Below are positions 7,806-15,499 of a DNA stretch of 40,924 nucleotides, piece by piece (position 1 is the first letter of the stretch; every line of letters begins with the position of its first letter). A model generated the notes under the pieces. It was not told the origin of the DNA. It worked only from the letters and a program-made list of their open reading frames with translations, and made no database searches. The DNA is from JAOAFZ01 sp964407325 (GTDB taxonomy: Bacteria; Patescibacteriota; Microgenomatia; UBA1406; GWC2-37-13). The translations under genes and the position numbers were made by a program. Location: positions 1-40,924 of the forward strand of contig CAYOVA010000009.1 in the NCBI GenBank assembly GCA_964407325.1, written 5' to 3'.

Positions 7806-10800
7806 TCGTCATGGCACAATTGAGAAAATCTGTTGACGGCATGGCAAACCTTTTCAACTCTGACGAGTCAGAAATGTCCTCACCGCAACGGAATCGGATA
7901 GTCGTTGGTCCTTCACCTTTTTTAACAAAGGTAATAGTCGCCATTGTGCCCGCACCGAATATTTTCTTATCGGAAAATCCTGAAAGCTTCATGAGTCCGA
8001 TAAGGATTTCATCACTCACTGCGGGGAAGAAGTCAGTTGGGACAATATCAACTACCTCCAGTTGTTCCTTGTCAAATTCTATGGAAGCAAGGGCGCTACG
8101 CAAAGGCTCATTGGCCGGATTTACCCGTACCTGAATCTCAAAAGTCCGCTGATCTCCTTCCAGGACCATTTTCTCCGGGGAGAATGTGAGAGATCCTGTG
8201 TTTTGGAGGGGTGTCGGAGTTGGAGTTTTGGTTGGGGTTGGCGTAATTGAAGGCGTTAAGGTGGGAGTCGGCGTTTTTGTTGGCGTCATCGTAGGTGTAG
8301 CTGTTGGAGTGGGTGTCGGTGTTGGCTCTGCCGCATTGACCATTGGGACACACACACCATCGGTTCGGCAGGCTGCAAAAAAGACTCTTCCGTCTTCTTC
8401 AGGCTGGTCGAGTACCGGGAACTCTGCCCGTTTTCCTTTCAGCACACCTCTTCCAATTGGTTTTACACTACCATCGCCAAGCTTCTGGAAGGCGGTAATT
8501 TCAGTGCCGTCCATTTCATCATATTCAACTACTGCCAGATTGCGGATCAGGATACCTGCCAGCACGGGATTAAGTCGAAACGGTTTCCGCGTCCACATTT
8601 CCAGCGTAGGATCGCCAAATGCATGCCACATGTTTAGTTCGCTAATTGCTGAATCCAAGCTTACCCCTGCACCTGCCACACCAATCTGGGACAGCATATA
8701 CATCTTCCCATGATCGAGAGTATCGGCAAGCCGTCTTCGAGGAGTGTTACTCCCGAAGGTGGGAATCGCATCAGGCCAAACGGCATCAAGGTATCCTCTT
8801 GTAAGCGCTGTATTAGGCCAGCTGGGACTGTTTCGCGTGTCTCCCAAGACACCGACTGCACCCCCGTTGGGGTTTCGCAGCAACCGCTCAGAGAAATAAA
8901 CATCACCCACTGTTGTTCCATAATCACCCGCGGCAATTTCGTTATCAAAGAGCCCGCTGGCGCAGTTTACGCTCCAGACTACCGGCAGCAAGCTCCCATT
9001 TGTTAGGGCATTTACATTGTTTGAATCAAAGTAAGGATCACCCCATCCATGTGGCCATCCATGGTCGCGATGGACTACCAGGAAGCGTCCATCGTTCCAG
9101 CTGGCAGAAACATTGGCAGTGGTAGCATTCCAGCCAAAACCGCTGCCAGGTTCTACTCCTGAACCGGGTGGGATCAGGGTGCCGTCAAACCAGCGCCGGG
9201 GAGTATTATCGCCTCCATACGCGCCATCTGTTGTTCGACGGTAGTTTCTGTCTACACTGTATCCTTTTGCTACCAGGCGGCTTCGTATAAACTCTGCAAC
9301 TTCAGCAAATGTTCGCTGGTCAGTACCTACCTGAGCAACATCGGTTCGGCAACACTGGAACTGTGCATTTACTGCTGCCGTTTTGTAGAAGTCAGAATCC
9401 CCAGGTGGATTTTTTTCGTAATTGATGGTTTTATCAACCACCGTATTGGCTTGTGCAAGCGTATCCACCGGCATACGGGCTACTCCGAAATCCGGGAAGA
9501 CATCGATCAGGAGCGGCAGCATAAAGTAATTGGCATAGGGGAAGTCGGTTCCGGTAGTGGGACTGCCCGATGTATTCCTCTGGAATGTTGGAACAAATTC
9601 CGAGTCTCCCAGAAGCAAGACATAGCTTGGTCGGGTAAGACAGTCATCGTAACGGTCTTCAATAAAGTCATCTATCTGGTCGTTCGTATCCGGGCCAGGA
9701 CCGGCGCCGTCATTTACGTTAAAGACATTCGTAACAATCCCTTTCTGGTTTTTCCATTGAGCCAGCTTATCAGCTGCCGGACGGAAGTTGGGATGGGTCA
9801 AAATCATTAGCTCCTCACCCCAGCAGATGTTGGGGAAGAAGGGCAACAGTTCAACATACTTTCCTACCACTTCTTTGTTGATTATAGAGCCAATTACCGA
9901 CTCAGTTTTCTTTTCAAAAGGGCTTAGTTCCTTGTTTGTAAGGAATTTGCCATTCCCACCTTCAAACGTAATGTCAATATCAAATGACTGAAGTAATCGC
10001 AGTTCATCGTTTACCGGGTTATAGCGACCCGTGGCACATTCAACTTGAGCAATGGTAGTATCGCGATAAGCTCCGATTATTTCTGCCTTGCAAATTTCGT
10101 TTCGTGCAGGCAGCAACAGATTCTGGGAGTACAAATCTTCATTTTTCACAAATGGTTTATCAGCAAATACTTCGGGTGGTGGAAGAGGTGGACGGAGCGT
10201 GCCATTCCCCGGAGAAGGTTCATTCGGAGTGGGCTCTTCTGGTGAAGGTTCTACTGATGGTTCAACTGACGGTTCGGTAGTTATAGAAGGTTGCGTACTC
10301 GGTGTCGTAGTAACTGTAGGGAATTGGGAAGCCTGGTCAACCGGCTGGGGCTGGAAGGGCACCAGATTGGCATTTATCGTCGGCCGTGCCGTCCCGCTTC
10401 TCAAGTTGATATTGATATCCGCACCCATTGGGACCGCTATTAAGGTTCTCCAGACGGGAAGGGCAGGCTCTCCGGGATTGCCGGTCATATTTTCAACACC
10501 GGGGGTATGCACTCTGGTAAATGTTTCGCCTTCCTGTCGTACCGTGGTAAATGTTGGCATTCCCAACTGAATACGCGCGCTAAATGCAGTGTTGTCACTT
10601 TGTTTTATCTGAACTTGCGGCTCCATCTGAAAGCTTTCGTTGCCTGGGCACTTCCTCGCTTCAGGAATTTGTGAAAGGATATCCTGTCGTAACTGCAAGA
10701 GTTGTAAAATTGATTCATCCCACAACGGTGAGGGCGTTTGCCGTTTTACCTTCTGAATAAGCTGGATAAGAGCATTGATTTCGTTGAGGAGCTTACAGAC

Positions 10801-11088
10801 ATCGCGTTCTTTCATCCAACCTCGAGCACTTCCTAGGGGTCCAAAAGAAAATGAATCCCAGACGCTCGATTGCTCATCGGGGACCAGGTCAGTTCCTTTT
10901 TTTTCAGCCTGGTTATCTGCCTTTTCTTCGATCTGATCTTTCCTGTTTTCAAAAGCATCAAATTGGTCACGATCCACTGCCCCTACCATGGGGACAAACA
11001 GTGTCCCTGCAAATAAAAAACTAGCGAGAATTGCCAGAATTGAAGCATTTTTAGATGAGGTTAAAAAGGATCTGAGCTTTTTTAGCAT
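7786..11088 (-). CDS. Secreted C25 (gingipain-like) cysteine protease with cohesin-like C-terminal domain
   Basis: An 1100-residue exported protein. A signal peptide or anchor lies at about residues 14-37, followed by a helical region to about 145. A beta-rich propeptide-like region contains a Pro/Ser/Glu-rich insertion (about 258-305). The peptidase domain spans about 425-835. It has HRDHG (candidate catalytic His676) followed 33 residues later by WSVNCASG (candidate nucleophile Cys709), the order and spacing expected for family C25. A Pro/Thr repeat linker covers 920-960. The last about 135 residues resemble a cohesin fold (LTFSPEKMVLEGD, then VRVNPANEPLRSALASIEFD), a protein-protein contact module. 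No dockerin partner is visible in the window. Its likely place is outside the cell or on its surface. A TTGACA/TATCGT promoter precedes it. Confidence 0.88.
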   Translation of the reverse strand: MLKKLRSFLTSSKNASILAILASFLFAGTLFVPMVGAVDRDQFDAFENRKDQIEEKADNQAEKKGTDLVPDEQSSVWDSFSFGPLGSARGWMKERDVCKLLNEINALIQLIQKVKRQTPSPLWDESILQLLQLRQDILSQIPEARKCPGNESFQMEPQVQIKQSDNTAFSARIQLGMPTFTTVRQEGETFTRVHTPGVENMTGNPGEPALPVWRTLIAVPMGADININLRSGTARPTINANLVPFQPQPVDQASQFPTVTTTPSTQPSITTEPSVEPSVEPSPEEPTPNEPSPGNGTLRPPLPPPEVFADKPFVKNEDLYSQNLLLPARNEICKAEIIGAYRDTTIAQVECATGRYNPVNDELRLLQSFDIDITFEGGNGKFLTNKELSPFEKKTESVIGSIINKEVVGKYVELLPFFPNICWGEELMILTHPNFRPAADKLAQWKNQKGIVTNVFNVNDGAGPGPDTNDQIDDFIEDRYDDCLTRPSYVLLLGDSEFVPTFQRNTSGSPTTGTDFPYANYFMLPLLIDVFPDFGVARMPVDTLAQANTVVDKTINYEKNPPGDSDFYKTAAVNAQFQCCRTDVAQVGTDQRTFAEVAEFIRSRLVAKGYSVDRNYRRTTDGAYGGDNTPRRWFDGTLIPPGSGVEPGSGFGWNATTANVSASWNDGRFLVVHRDHGWPHGWGDPYFDSNNVNALTNGSLLPVVWSVNCASGLFDNEIAAGDYGTTVGDVYFSERLLRNPNGGAVGVLGDTRNSPSWPNTALTRGYLDAVWPDAIPTFGSNTPRRRLADTLDHGKMYMLSQIGVAGAGVSLDSAISELNMWHAFGDPTLEMWTRKPFRLNPVLAGILIRNLAVVEYDEMDGTEITAFQKLGDGSVKPIGRGVLKGKRAEFPVLDQPEEDGRVFFAACRTDGVCVPMVNAAEPTPTPTPTATPTMTPTKTPTPTLTPSITPTPTKTPTPTPLQNTGSLTFSPEKMVLEGDQRTFEIQVRVNPANEPLRSALASIEFDKEQLEVVDIVPTDFFPAVSDEILIGLMKLSGFSDKKIFGAGTMATITFVKKGEGPTTIRFRCGEDISDSSELKRFAMPSTDFLNCAMTNTVSVQ

Positions 11089-11118
11089 ATAGTAATTGTG
11101 ATGTACAATACAATTTTC

Positions 11119-11147
11119 ACGATACTCCCTTTTCCATCATTTGTCAA
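11119..11147 (-). promoter_or_regulatory. Sigma70-type promoter of the C25 protease gene
   Basis: On the minus strand, TTGACA (11142-11147), a 17-bp spacer and TATCGT (11119-11124). The leader is about 25-30 nt. Confidence 0.55.
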
Positions 11148-11236
11148 TAGGTTTAGAGCCTTCCAACAATGCGAATAAAGACTCGCGTTTTATGAGGCTG
11201 TTCTTACATTCTTCAGCTGTTTTTCAGATTCGACTA

Positions 11237-11242
11237 TATAAT
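11237..11242 (+). promoter_or_regulatory. -10 box (TATAAT) of the response-regulator gene, leaderless spacing
   Basis: TATAAT ends 7 nt before the ATG at 11250, placing the predicted transcription start on the start codon. Confidence 0.65.
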
Positions 11243-11249
11243 ACATACC

Positions 11250-11921
11250 ATGAGACTATTAGTTGTAGATGATGAACATCGAATCGCAAATACCATTAAA
11301 AAAGGTTTAGAGCAGGAACATTATGCCGTTGATGTGGCGTATTCAGGAACTGACGGGTACGATCTTGCATCAACAGAGGAGTACGATGTAATAATCCTGG
11401 ATGTAATGTTGCCGGGAATGGATGGAATTGAGATATGCCGAACTTTGCGAAAAGAGAATAACCATACACCCATTCTCATCCTCACAGCAAAAAGCCAGAT
11501 CGAAGATAAGATAAATGGGCTGGATACCGGAGCAGATGATTACCTTACCAAACCGTTTGCGTTTGAAGAACTAATGGCGCGAATTCGTGCCCTTAGCAGG
11601 CGCCCTTCACATACTCTCGATGTCGTTTTAAAAGTTCAGGACTTGGAACTGGATATAAAAAACTTTACTGCAACACGTGCAGGGAAAACCCTTCAGCTCT
11701 CAAGTAAAGAATTTTCCTTACTTGAATATCTTATGCGCCATGCAGGAACAATTGTTACCAAAGATCAGATTATCAGTCATGTGTGGGATTACGATTCTGA
11801 TATCTTGCCCAACACAGTAGAGGTATATATTAAAAATGTGCGGAATAAAGTTGATGCACCATTTAAAGAGAGCTCCGCTTTAATCCAAACCATACGAGGA
11901 TTTGGCTATAAAATAAACTAA
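11250..11921 (+). CDS. OmpR/PhoB-family response regulator
   Basis: Receiver domain, residues 1-115, with the acidic pocket VVDDE, phospho-acceptor Asp51 in ILDVMLPGMDG and the conserved Lys in LTKPF. The C-terminal winged helix (about 130-223) ends with TIRGFGYKIN, as in OmpR/PhoB proteins, so it is a DNA-binding transcription factor. The histidine kinase gene starts 1 nt after its stop, so the two are cotranscribed and form a cognate pair. Its regulon is not visible directly. The nearby exported protein and the divergent receiver gene share an inverted repeat and are obvious candidates. Confidence 0.95.
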   Translation: MRLLVVDDEHRIANTIKKGLEQEHYAVDVAYSGTDGYDLASTEEYDVIILDVMLPGMDGIEICRTLRKENNHTPILILTAKSQIEDKINGLDTGADDYLTKPFAFEELMARIRALSRRPSHTLDVVLKVQDLELDIKNFTATRAGKTLQLSSKEFSLLEYLMRHAGTIVTKDQIISHVWDYDSDILPNTVEVYIKNVRNKVDAPFKESSALIQTIRGFGYKIN

Positions 11922-11922
11922 T

Positions 11923-12957
11923 ATGTTTCACTCAGCACGACTAAAGCTAACTGCCTGGTATCTGCTTATCATCATGATAGTCAGCTTCTTTTTTAGCTTT
12001 TTGATTTATCGGGCTCTCGTTACAGAAGTCGAGCGTTTTGAAAAGAAACAGATTTTTAAATTCGAAAAGCGGCTGGAAGAGTTCCCTGAGTTTATTGATC
12101 CACGCAAAGGTGACCGGATTCGCATAATCAGCCCCGCTCCGGAACTGATTGAAGAAACAAAACAACGCGTATTACTCATCCTGGTCGTCATTAATGCCAC
12201 GATTCTTATTCTCGCCGGTGGATTGGCGTATCTCTTGTCTGGCCACACGCTCCATCCCATCCAGGAAATGGTCGACGAGCAGAACCGGTTTATCAGTGAT
12301 GCTTCCCACGAACTCAAAACACCGCTTACCTCGTTAAAAACAGCGTTTGAGGTATATTTACGGGGGAAAAGTCAAACATTACAAGAATCAAAAGAAATAA
12401 TCCAGGAAAGTTTAGAAGAAGTAAATAAACTGCAAGCACTTTCTGAATCTTTGTTGAATCTTGCTCAATATGAAATTCCCAATGGACACTCGCATTTTAA
12501 GAAGGTAAAAATATCTGAAGTAATTGTAGAAGCTATTCACAAAATCAAAAAAGTAGCCGAGCAAAAGGATATAAGTATTTTCAAAACAATTGAGGACGTT
12601 GAGGTAAGAGGCAATAAAGAAAGTCTGGTAAATTTGCTCATTATCTTGTTGGATAACGCAATCAAATACAGCAAAAACAGAACGGCTGTTCAAATAACTT
12701 CAGAAAAAAAGGACTCTTCGGTGTCTATTGCTGTTACCGATGAAGGAATTGGTATAAAAGAATCTGATCAGCAGCATATCTTTGACAGGTTCTATCGGGC
12801 TGACACTTCCCGCTCAAAAGTGCAAGCGCCCGGATATGGACTAGGACTACCTATTGCGAAGAAAATCATAGAGCTTCATGGGGGTACTATTACAGTGAAA
12901 AGCCGGTTAGGGGAAGGAACTTCGGTTACGATTACCTTCCCATTTAACAAAAAATAG
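11923..12957 (+). CDS. Membrane sensor histidine kinase
   Basis: Partner kinase of the preceding regulator. Two membrane helices (about 11-31 and 83-106) flank a short extracytoplasmic region of only about 50 basic residues. No obvious ligand domain is present, so it may sense the membrane or a protein partner. The phospho-acceptor is His129 in SDASHELKTPL. The ATPase domain has the N box (LLDNAIKYS), a G1 box (TDEGIGI) and a G2 box (GYGLGLPIAKKI), all intact. A clear HAMP domain is absent between the second helix and the H box, which is shorter than usual. The gene ends one base before the convergent receiver gene. Confidence 0.94.
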   Translation: MFHSARLKLTAWYLLIIMIVSFFFSFLIYRALVTEVERFEKKQIFKFEKRLEEFPEFIDPRKGDRIRIISPAPELIEETKQRVLLILVVINATILILAGGLAYLLSGHTLHPIQEMVDEQNRFISDASHELKTPLTSLKTAFEVYLRGKSQTLQESKEIIQESLEEVNKLQALSESLLNLAQYEIPNGHSHFKKVKISEVIVEAIHKIKKVAEQKDISIFKTIEDVEVRGNKESLVNLLIILLDNAIKYSKNRTAVQITSEKKDSSVSIAVTDEGIGIKESDQQHIFDRFYRADTSRSKVQAPGYGLGLPIAKKIIELHGGTITVKSRLGEGTSVTITFPFNKK

Positions 12958-13377
12958 TCATCCCGTAATCGTTCTAAACGCAGAGGAAACAAATGGTCGT
13001 GGTTCCGGTTCAACATCTTTTCCAACAAGCTGATCAATCTTCATGCAGAACTCTCCCATATCGTAGGGTTTGGAATAAAAGGCATCGGCACCGCTTTCTT
13101 TGGCTGATGCTTCTGCCAAAACGTACGCCGACATCATAACAACCGGAATATATTTAAAATCTTCATGCTTTTTAAGACTACGGCAGATTTTGCGGCCATC
13201 TTCACCATTCAACAGAATATCCAGGACTATTAAATCCGGCTGAAAAGCATACACCTTCTCAAACGTTTCTTTCCCGTTGTTAATACCTTCCACAACATAA
13301 TCTTCCATCTCAAGTGTCAGCTTGAGAAGGTTCAACATTTCGTTATCGTCTTCGACTACTAATATTTTCTTTAACAT
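12958..13377 (-). CDS. Stand-alone CheY-like receiver protein
   Basis: A single receiver domain of 139 residues with VVEDDNE, phospho-acceptor Asp53 in LDILLNGEDG and the conserved Lys in FYSKPYD. No output domain is attached. The C-terminal about 15 residues are a short tail. Such proteins act as phosphate relays or bind a target directly. It lies tail to tail with the kinase gene and head to head with the exported protein at 13515, with an inverted repeat between the two starts. It may therefore form a phosphorelay with the kinase, but no phosphotransfer protein is visible here. Confidence 0.9.
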   Translation of the reverse strand: MLKKILVVEDDNEMLNLLKLTLEMEDYVVEGINNGKETFEKVYAFQPDLIVLDILLNGEDGRKICRSLKKHEDFKYIPVVMMSAYVLAEASAKESGADAFYSKPYDMGEFCMKIDQLVGKDVEPEPRPFVSSAFRTITG

Positions 13378-13411
13378 GATTTCTTTTTACCCTACAAAAT
13401 AAACATAAAGA

Positions 13412-13436
13412 TTACATTTTGGCATGAAAAATGTAA
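13412..13436. promoter_or_regulatory. Inverted repeat in the divergent receiver/exported-protein region
   Basis: TTACATTTT and AAAATGTAA form a perfect 9-bp inverted repeat around a 7-nt spacer. It lies 34 bp before the receiver start and 78 bp before the exported-protein start, a good place for a regulator acting on both genes. Confidence 0.5.
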
Positions 13437-13498
13437 GTAACTATTACAGGTTTGTTTTCAGCGATATTTCAGGTTCACAATTTATTATCAGAACTATG

Positions 13499-13506
13499 AA
13501 AGGAGG
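13499..13506 (+). promoter_or_regulatory. Strong Shine-Dalgarno that sets the GTG start at 13515
   Basis: AAAGGAGG lies 8 nt before GTG 13515. An upstream in-frame GTG at 13506 overlaps the Shine-Dalgarno sequence and cannot be the start served by it. Confidence 0.75.
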
Positions 13507-13514
13507 TGAAAATA

Positions 13515-14048
13515 GTGAACGCTAAAAAAGCAATACTAACCATGTTTGTAATCGGATTTATCGGATTCGGTATTCTTGGAGCGGCTCCAGCTAATGCTCA
13601 GGATACAAGTGCTAAAAACAGTTTCTTTACTACGCTTGTAGATAGAATTGCAGCCGCATTTAATCTCGATAAAGCAAAAGTGCAGGAAGTAGTAAACCAG
13701 GTTGAGAATGAACATAGAGTAGTACGGGAAACAGAAATGAAAGCCCGTCAGGAAGAAAGACTCTCTCAGCTTGTATCCGAAGGTAAAATTTCCGAGGCAC
13801 AGAAGCAGGCAATCATCAAAAAGCATGAAGAAATGAGATCAAACTTTAATCCAGAATCAATGGCAAATATGACCGAAGAACAGAGACATGCCGCAATGGA
13901 AAAGCACAAAGCTGAATTAGATGCATGGGCTCAATCACAAGGCATTGATCCACAATATCTGATGTTTAAAGTGAAATTTCATAGAAGTTTCGATGGTGCT
14001 CGAGGGGACGTGATGAAAACTACTGAAACAGTTACTGTTACACAGTAA
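13515..14048 (+). CDS. Small exported helical protein, unknown function
   Basis: 177 residues from the GTG start. The signal peptide has a Lys-Lys n-region and a hydrophobic core to about residue 23, with cleavage after ANA at about 27. The mature part is helical and charged. It begins with a segment AAFNLDKAKVQEVVNQVE, then SEGKISEAQKQAIIKKHEE and NMTEEQRHAAMEKHKAELDAW. I remember similar proteins from other Patescibacteria, where they are annotated as hypothetical. The helical, EEQ-rich design recalls Spy/CpxP-type periplasmic stress proteins, but this is only a loose analogy. The strong Shine-Dalgarno, the clean terminator and the two-component genes alongside suggest a well-expressed envelope-stress output. 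Confidence 0.8.
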   Translation: MNAKKAILTMFVIGFIGFGILGAAPANAQDTSAKNSFFTTLVDRIAAAFNLDKAKVQEVVNQVENEHRVVRETEMKARQEERLSQLVSEGKISEAQKQAIIKKHEEMRSNFNPESMANMTEEQRHAAMEKHKAELDAWAQSQGIDPQYLMFKVKFHRSFDGARGDVMKTTETVTVTQ

Positions 14049-14068
14049 TATGACTTTATCTATTTAAG

Positions 14069-14101
14069 AACGCTCCGGGTGGACGCACCCGGAGCGTTTT
14101 T
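14069..14101. terminator. Intrinsic terminator after the exported-protein gene
   Basis: AACGCTCCGGGT (14069-14080) pairs over its full 12 bp with 14087-14098 around GGACGC and is followed by a short T-run. It lies between convergent genes and could work in both directions. Confidence 0.9.
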
Positions 14102-14106
14102 CATGA

Positions 14107-15420
14107 TTAATTACGCTGCATCTTTTGTACAATTGGGTCTCCGTTGCGTATTTGATCGTACAGTCCTTTCCAGAACGCAAGTTCACTTACCACATTTAAA
14201 TTGCCCTCTTGTCCTTCCTGTCGCCGGATTTGTCGCATTAATTGCCAGATTGCCTTACCCGATGCTCTGTATACACTGTGTACTGCTTGCCTTGCTTTAT
14301 CAGTTTCTACATATGCGTACTTTGAACTATCACCGGAGCGAATTTCGCGAAACCGTCTTCGTCCTTCTCCGTTACCAGACCTTGCAAGAGTCGCCAGGTC
14401 TATACAGTTGAGCAATTCTGCACGTCCTGTTCCGGTGATAACAGCCATAAGATCCGGTACTTCCCTTAGCATATGCTCATCATTCCCTCCATCGCCGATA
14501 ATAAGACCTTGTTCCACTCCCCATAACTTAACCCAGTAATCAGCGGCATCAAACTTACTTAACCTGTTTACATCAAGGCAGTACTTTCTTCTCGTGTCTC
14601 CTGCCTTCAGTTTATCATTATGCCTTCTTTCTTCAGTAACAATTATATGTTTAGGCTCGAAGAATCTTCCAGCTGCACGTTGAACCTCATTTCTTTCTTC
14701 AAGCGTATTGGCATAAAAGTAAAAACAGAGACGATCAGTATCTATTTGAGCTGCTTCCAAAGCTCCTCCATAATCACTATCTTCCTGGAGCATTTCACTA
14801 AGAAAAGCAGACTCCTGGAATTCATACTCCGAATCTACTTCCGGATCTGCTTCGATACCATTTAATCGCAGGTAAACGTCTTCTTTTAACTTATTCTGCC
14901 AATCCAAACAAAATTCGGGGGCAGAGCTTCGTGTAGCATACTGGGAAAACCGAGAAACCATCTTTCTTGCTTGCAAAAGTACTTGCAGGCGATCCCATTC
15001 CACTTCTCGAACAACGGTCTCATGATAGTATTCGTCTCGTTTATAGGTTCCGTCTCTCTGTAGCACAAACAGTCCATTCCCGGAAGCATTTCCCATGCCC
15101 ACATACCACGGAAGACTTCCTGTATTAATCAATTCAAAGGCCTGTTCAAAGCTAAACCCAGTAATGGCAGCCACAGGGATATCATGATTCCTAAATACCT
15201 GTTCCAGATAAATCGACTCTTCGTCTTGTCCGTCATACCACCAGGAACCTTCAATATCCGTGATAATTCCCGTACGAGGAATACCTCGTGCTTGCTGTCT
15301 TTCCAGCATCTCCAAAACTACTGAATTTTCGTACGCATCTTTAAGAAGCTCTATCCTGTCTATTTCCAGCGGATCGACTTGCAACAGATTCAAAGATCGT
15401 TCGGTTCGCGAATAACTCAT
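14107..15420 (-). CDS. HAD-superfamily hydrolase-like protein with altered motif I
   Basis: 437 residues from the chosen ATG. A longer frame begins at 15531 inside mutL. The start at 15420 is favoured because TATAAT lies 10 nt before it and because the extra residues would overlap mutL. HAD motifs are recognisable: TDIEGSWW (motif I, with Glu where most phosphatases have the second Asp), AITGFSF (motif II Thr), LSKFDAADYW (motif III Lys) and GDGGNDEHML (motif IV). The order and spacing recall Cof/sucrose-phosphatase-type HAD IIB proteins, with a large cap between motifs II and III. The Asp-to-Glu change may alter or weaken phosphatase activity. Substrate unknown. Confidence 0.78.
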   Translation of the reverse strand: MSYSRTERSLNLLQVDPLEIDRIELLKDAYENSVVLEMLERQQARGIPRTGIITDIEGSWWYDGQDEESIYLEQVFRNHDIPVAAITGFSFEQAFELINTGSLPWYVGMGNASGNGLFVLQRDGTYKRDEYYHETVVREVEWDRLQVLLQARKMVSRFSQYATRSSAPEFCLDWQNKLKEDVYLRLNGIEADPEVDSEYEFQESAFLSEMLQEDSDYGGALEAAQIDTDRLCFYFYANTLEERNEVQRAAGRFFEPKHIIVTEERRHNDKLKAGDTRRKYCLDVNRLSKFDAADYWVKLWGVEQGLIIGDGGNDEHMLREVPDLMAVITGTGRAELLNCIDLATLARSGNGEGRRRFREIRSGDSSKYAYVETDKARQAVHSVYRASGKAIWQLMRQIRRQEGQEGNLNVVSELAFWKGLYDQIRNGDPIVQKMQRN

Positions 15421-15430
15421 AGAAGAAGGG

Positions 15431-15436
15431 ATTATA
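15431..15436 (-). promoter_or_regulatory. -10 box (TATAAT) of the HAD-like gene
   Basis: Ends 10 nt before the ATG at 15420 and supports that start over the longer frame. Confidence 0.55.
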
Positions 15437-15499
15437 ACAGTGGTTAGTAAGAATGATGTTAGGAAACTATTATATGAATGTTTTAGTTTAATGTAATTT

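Noticed and set aside
8190..8330. Short tandem repeats that could look like a CRISPR or VNTR
   Set aside because: They are degenerate ACN-CCN codons of a protein linker, with no constant repeat length and no spacers.
8186..8713. Plus-strand frame rich in Val-Gly repeats
   Set aside because: It is the antisense shadow of the Pro/Thr linker in the C25 protease; the GV repeats are the complement of Thr-Pro codons.
13496..13525. Nine-codon upstream frame MKGGENSER overlapping the Shine-Dalgarno of the exported-protein gene
   Set aside because: Its own ATG has no ribosome-binding site, and its codons are simply the Shine-Dalgarno sequence read as protein.
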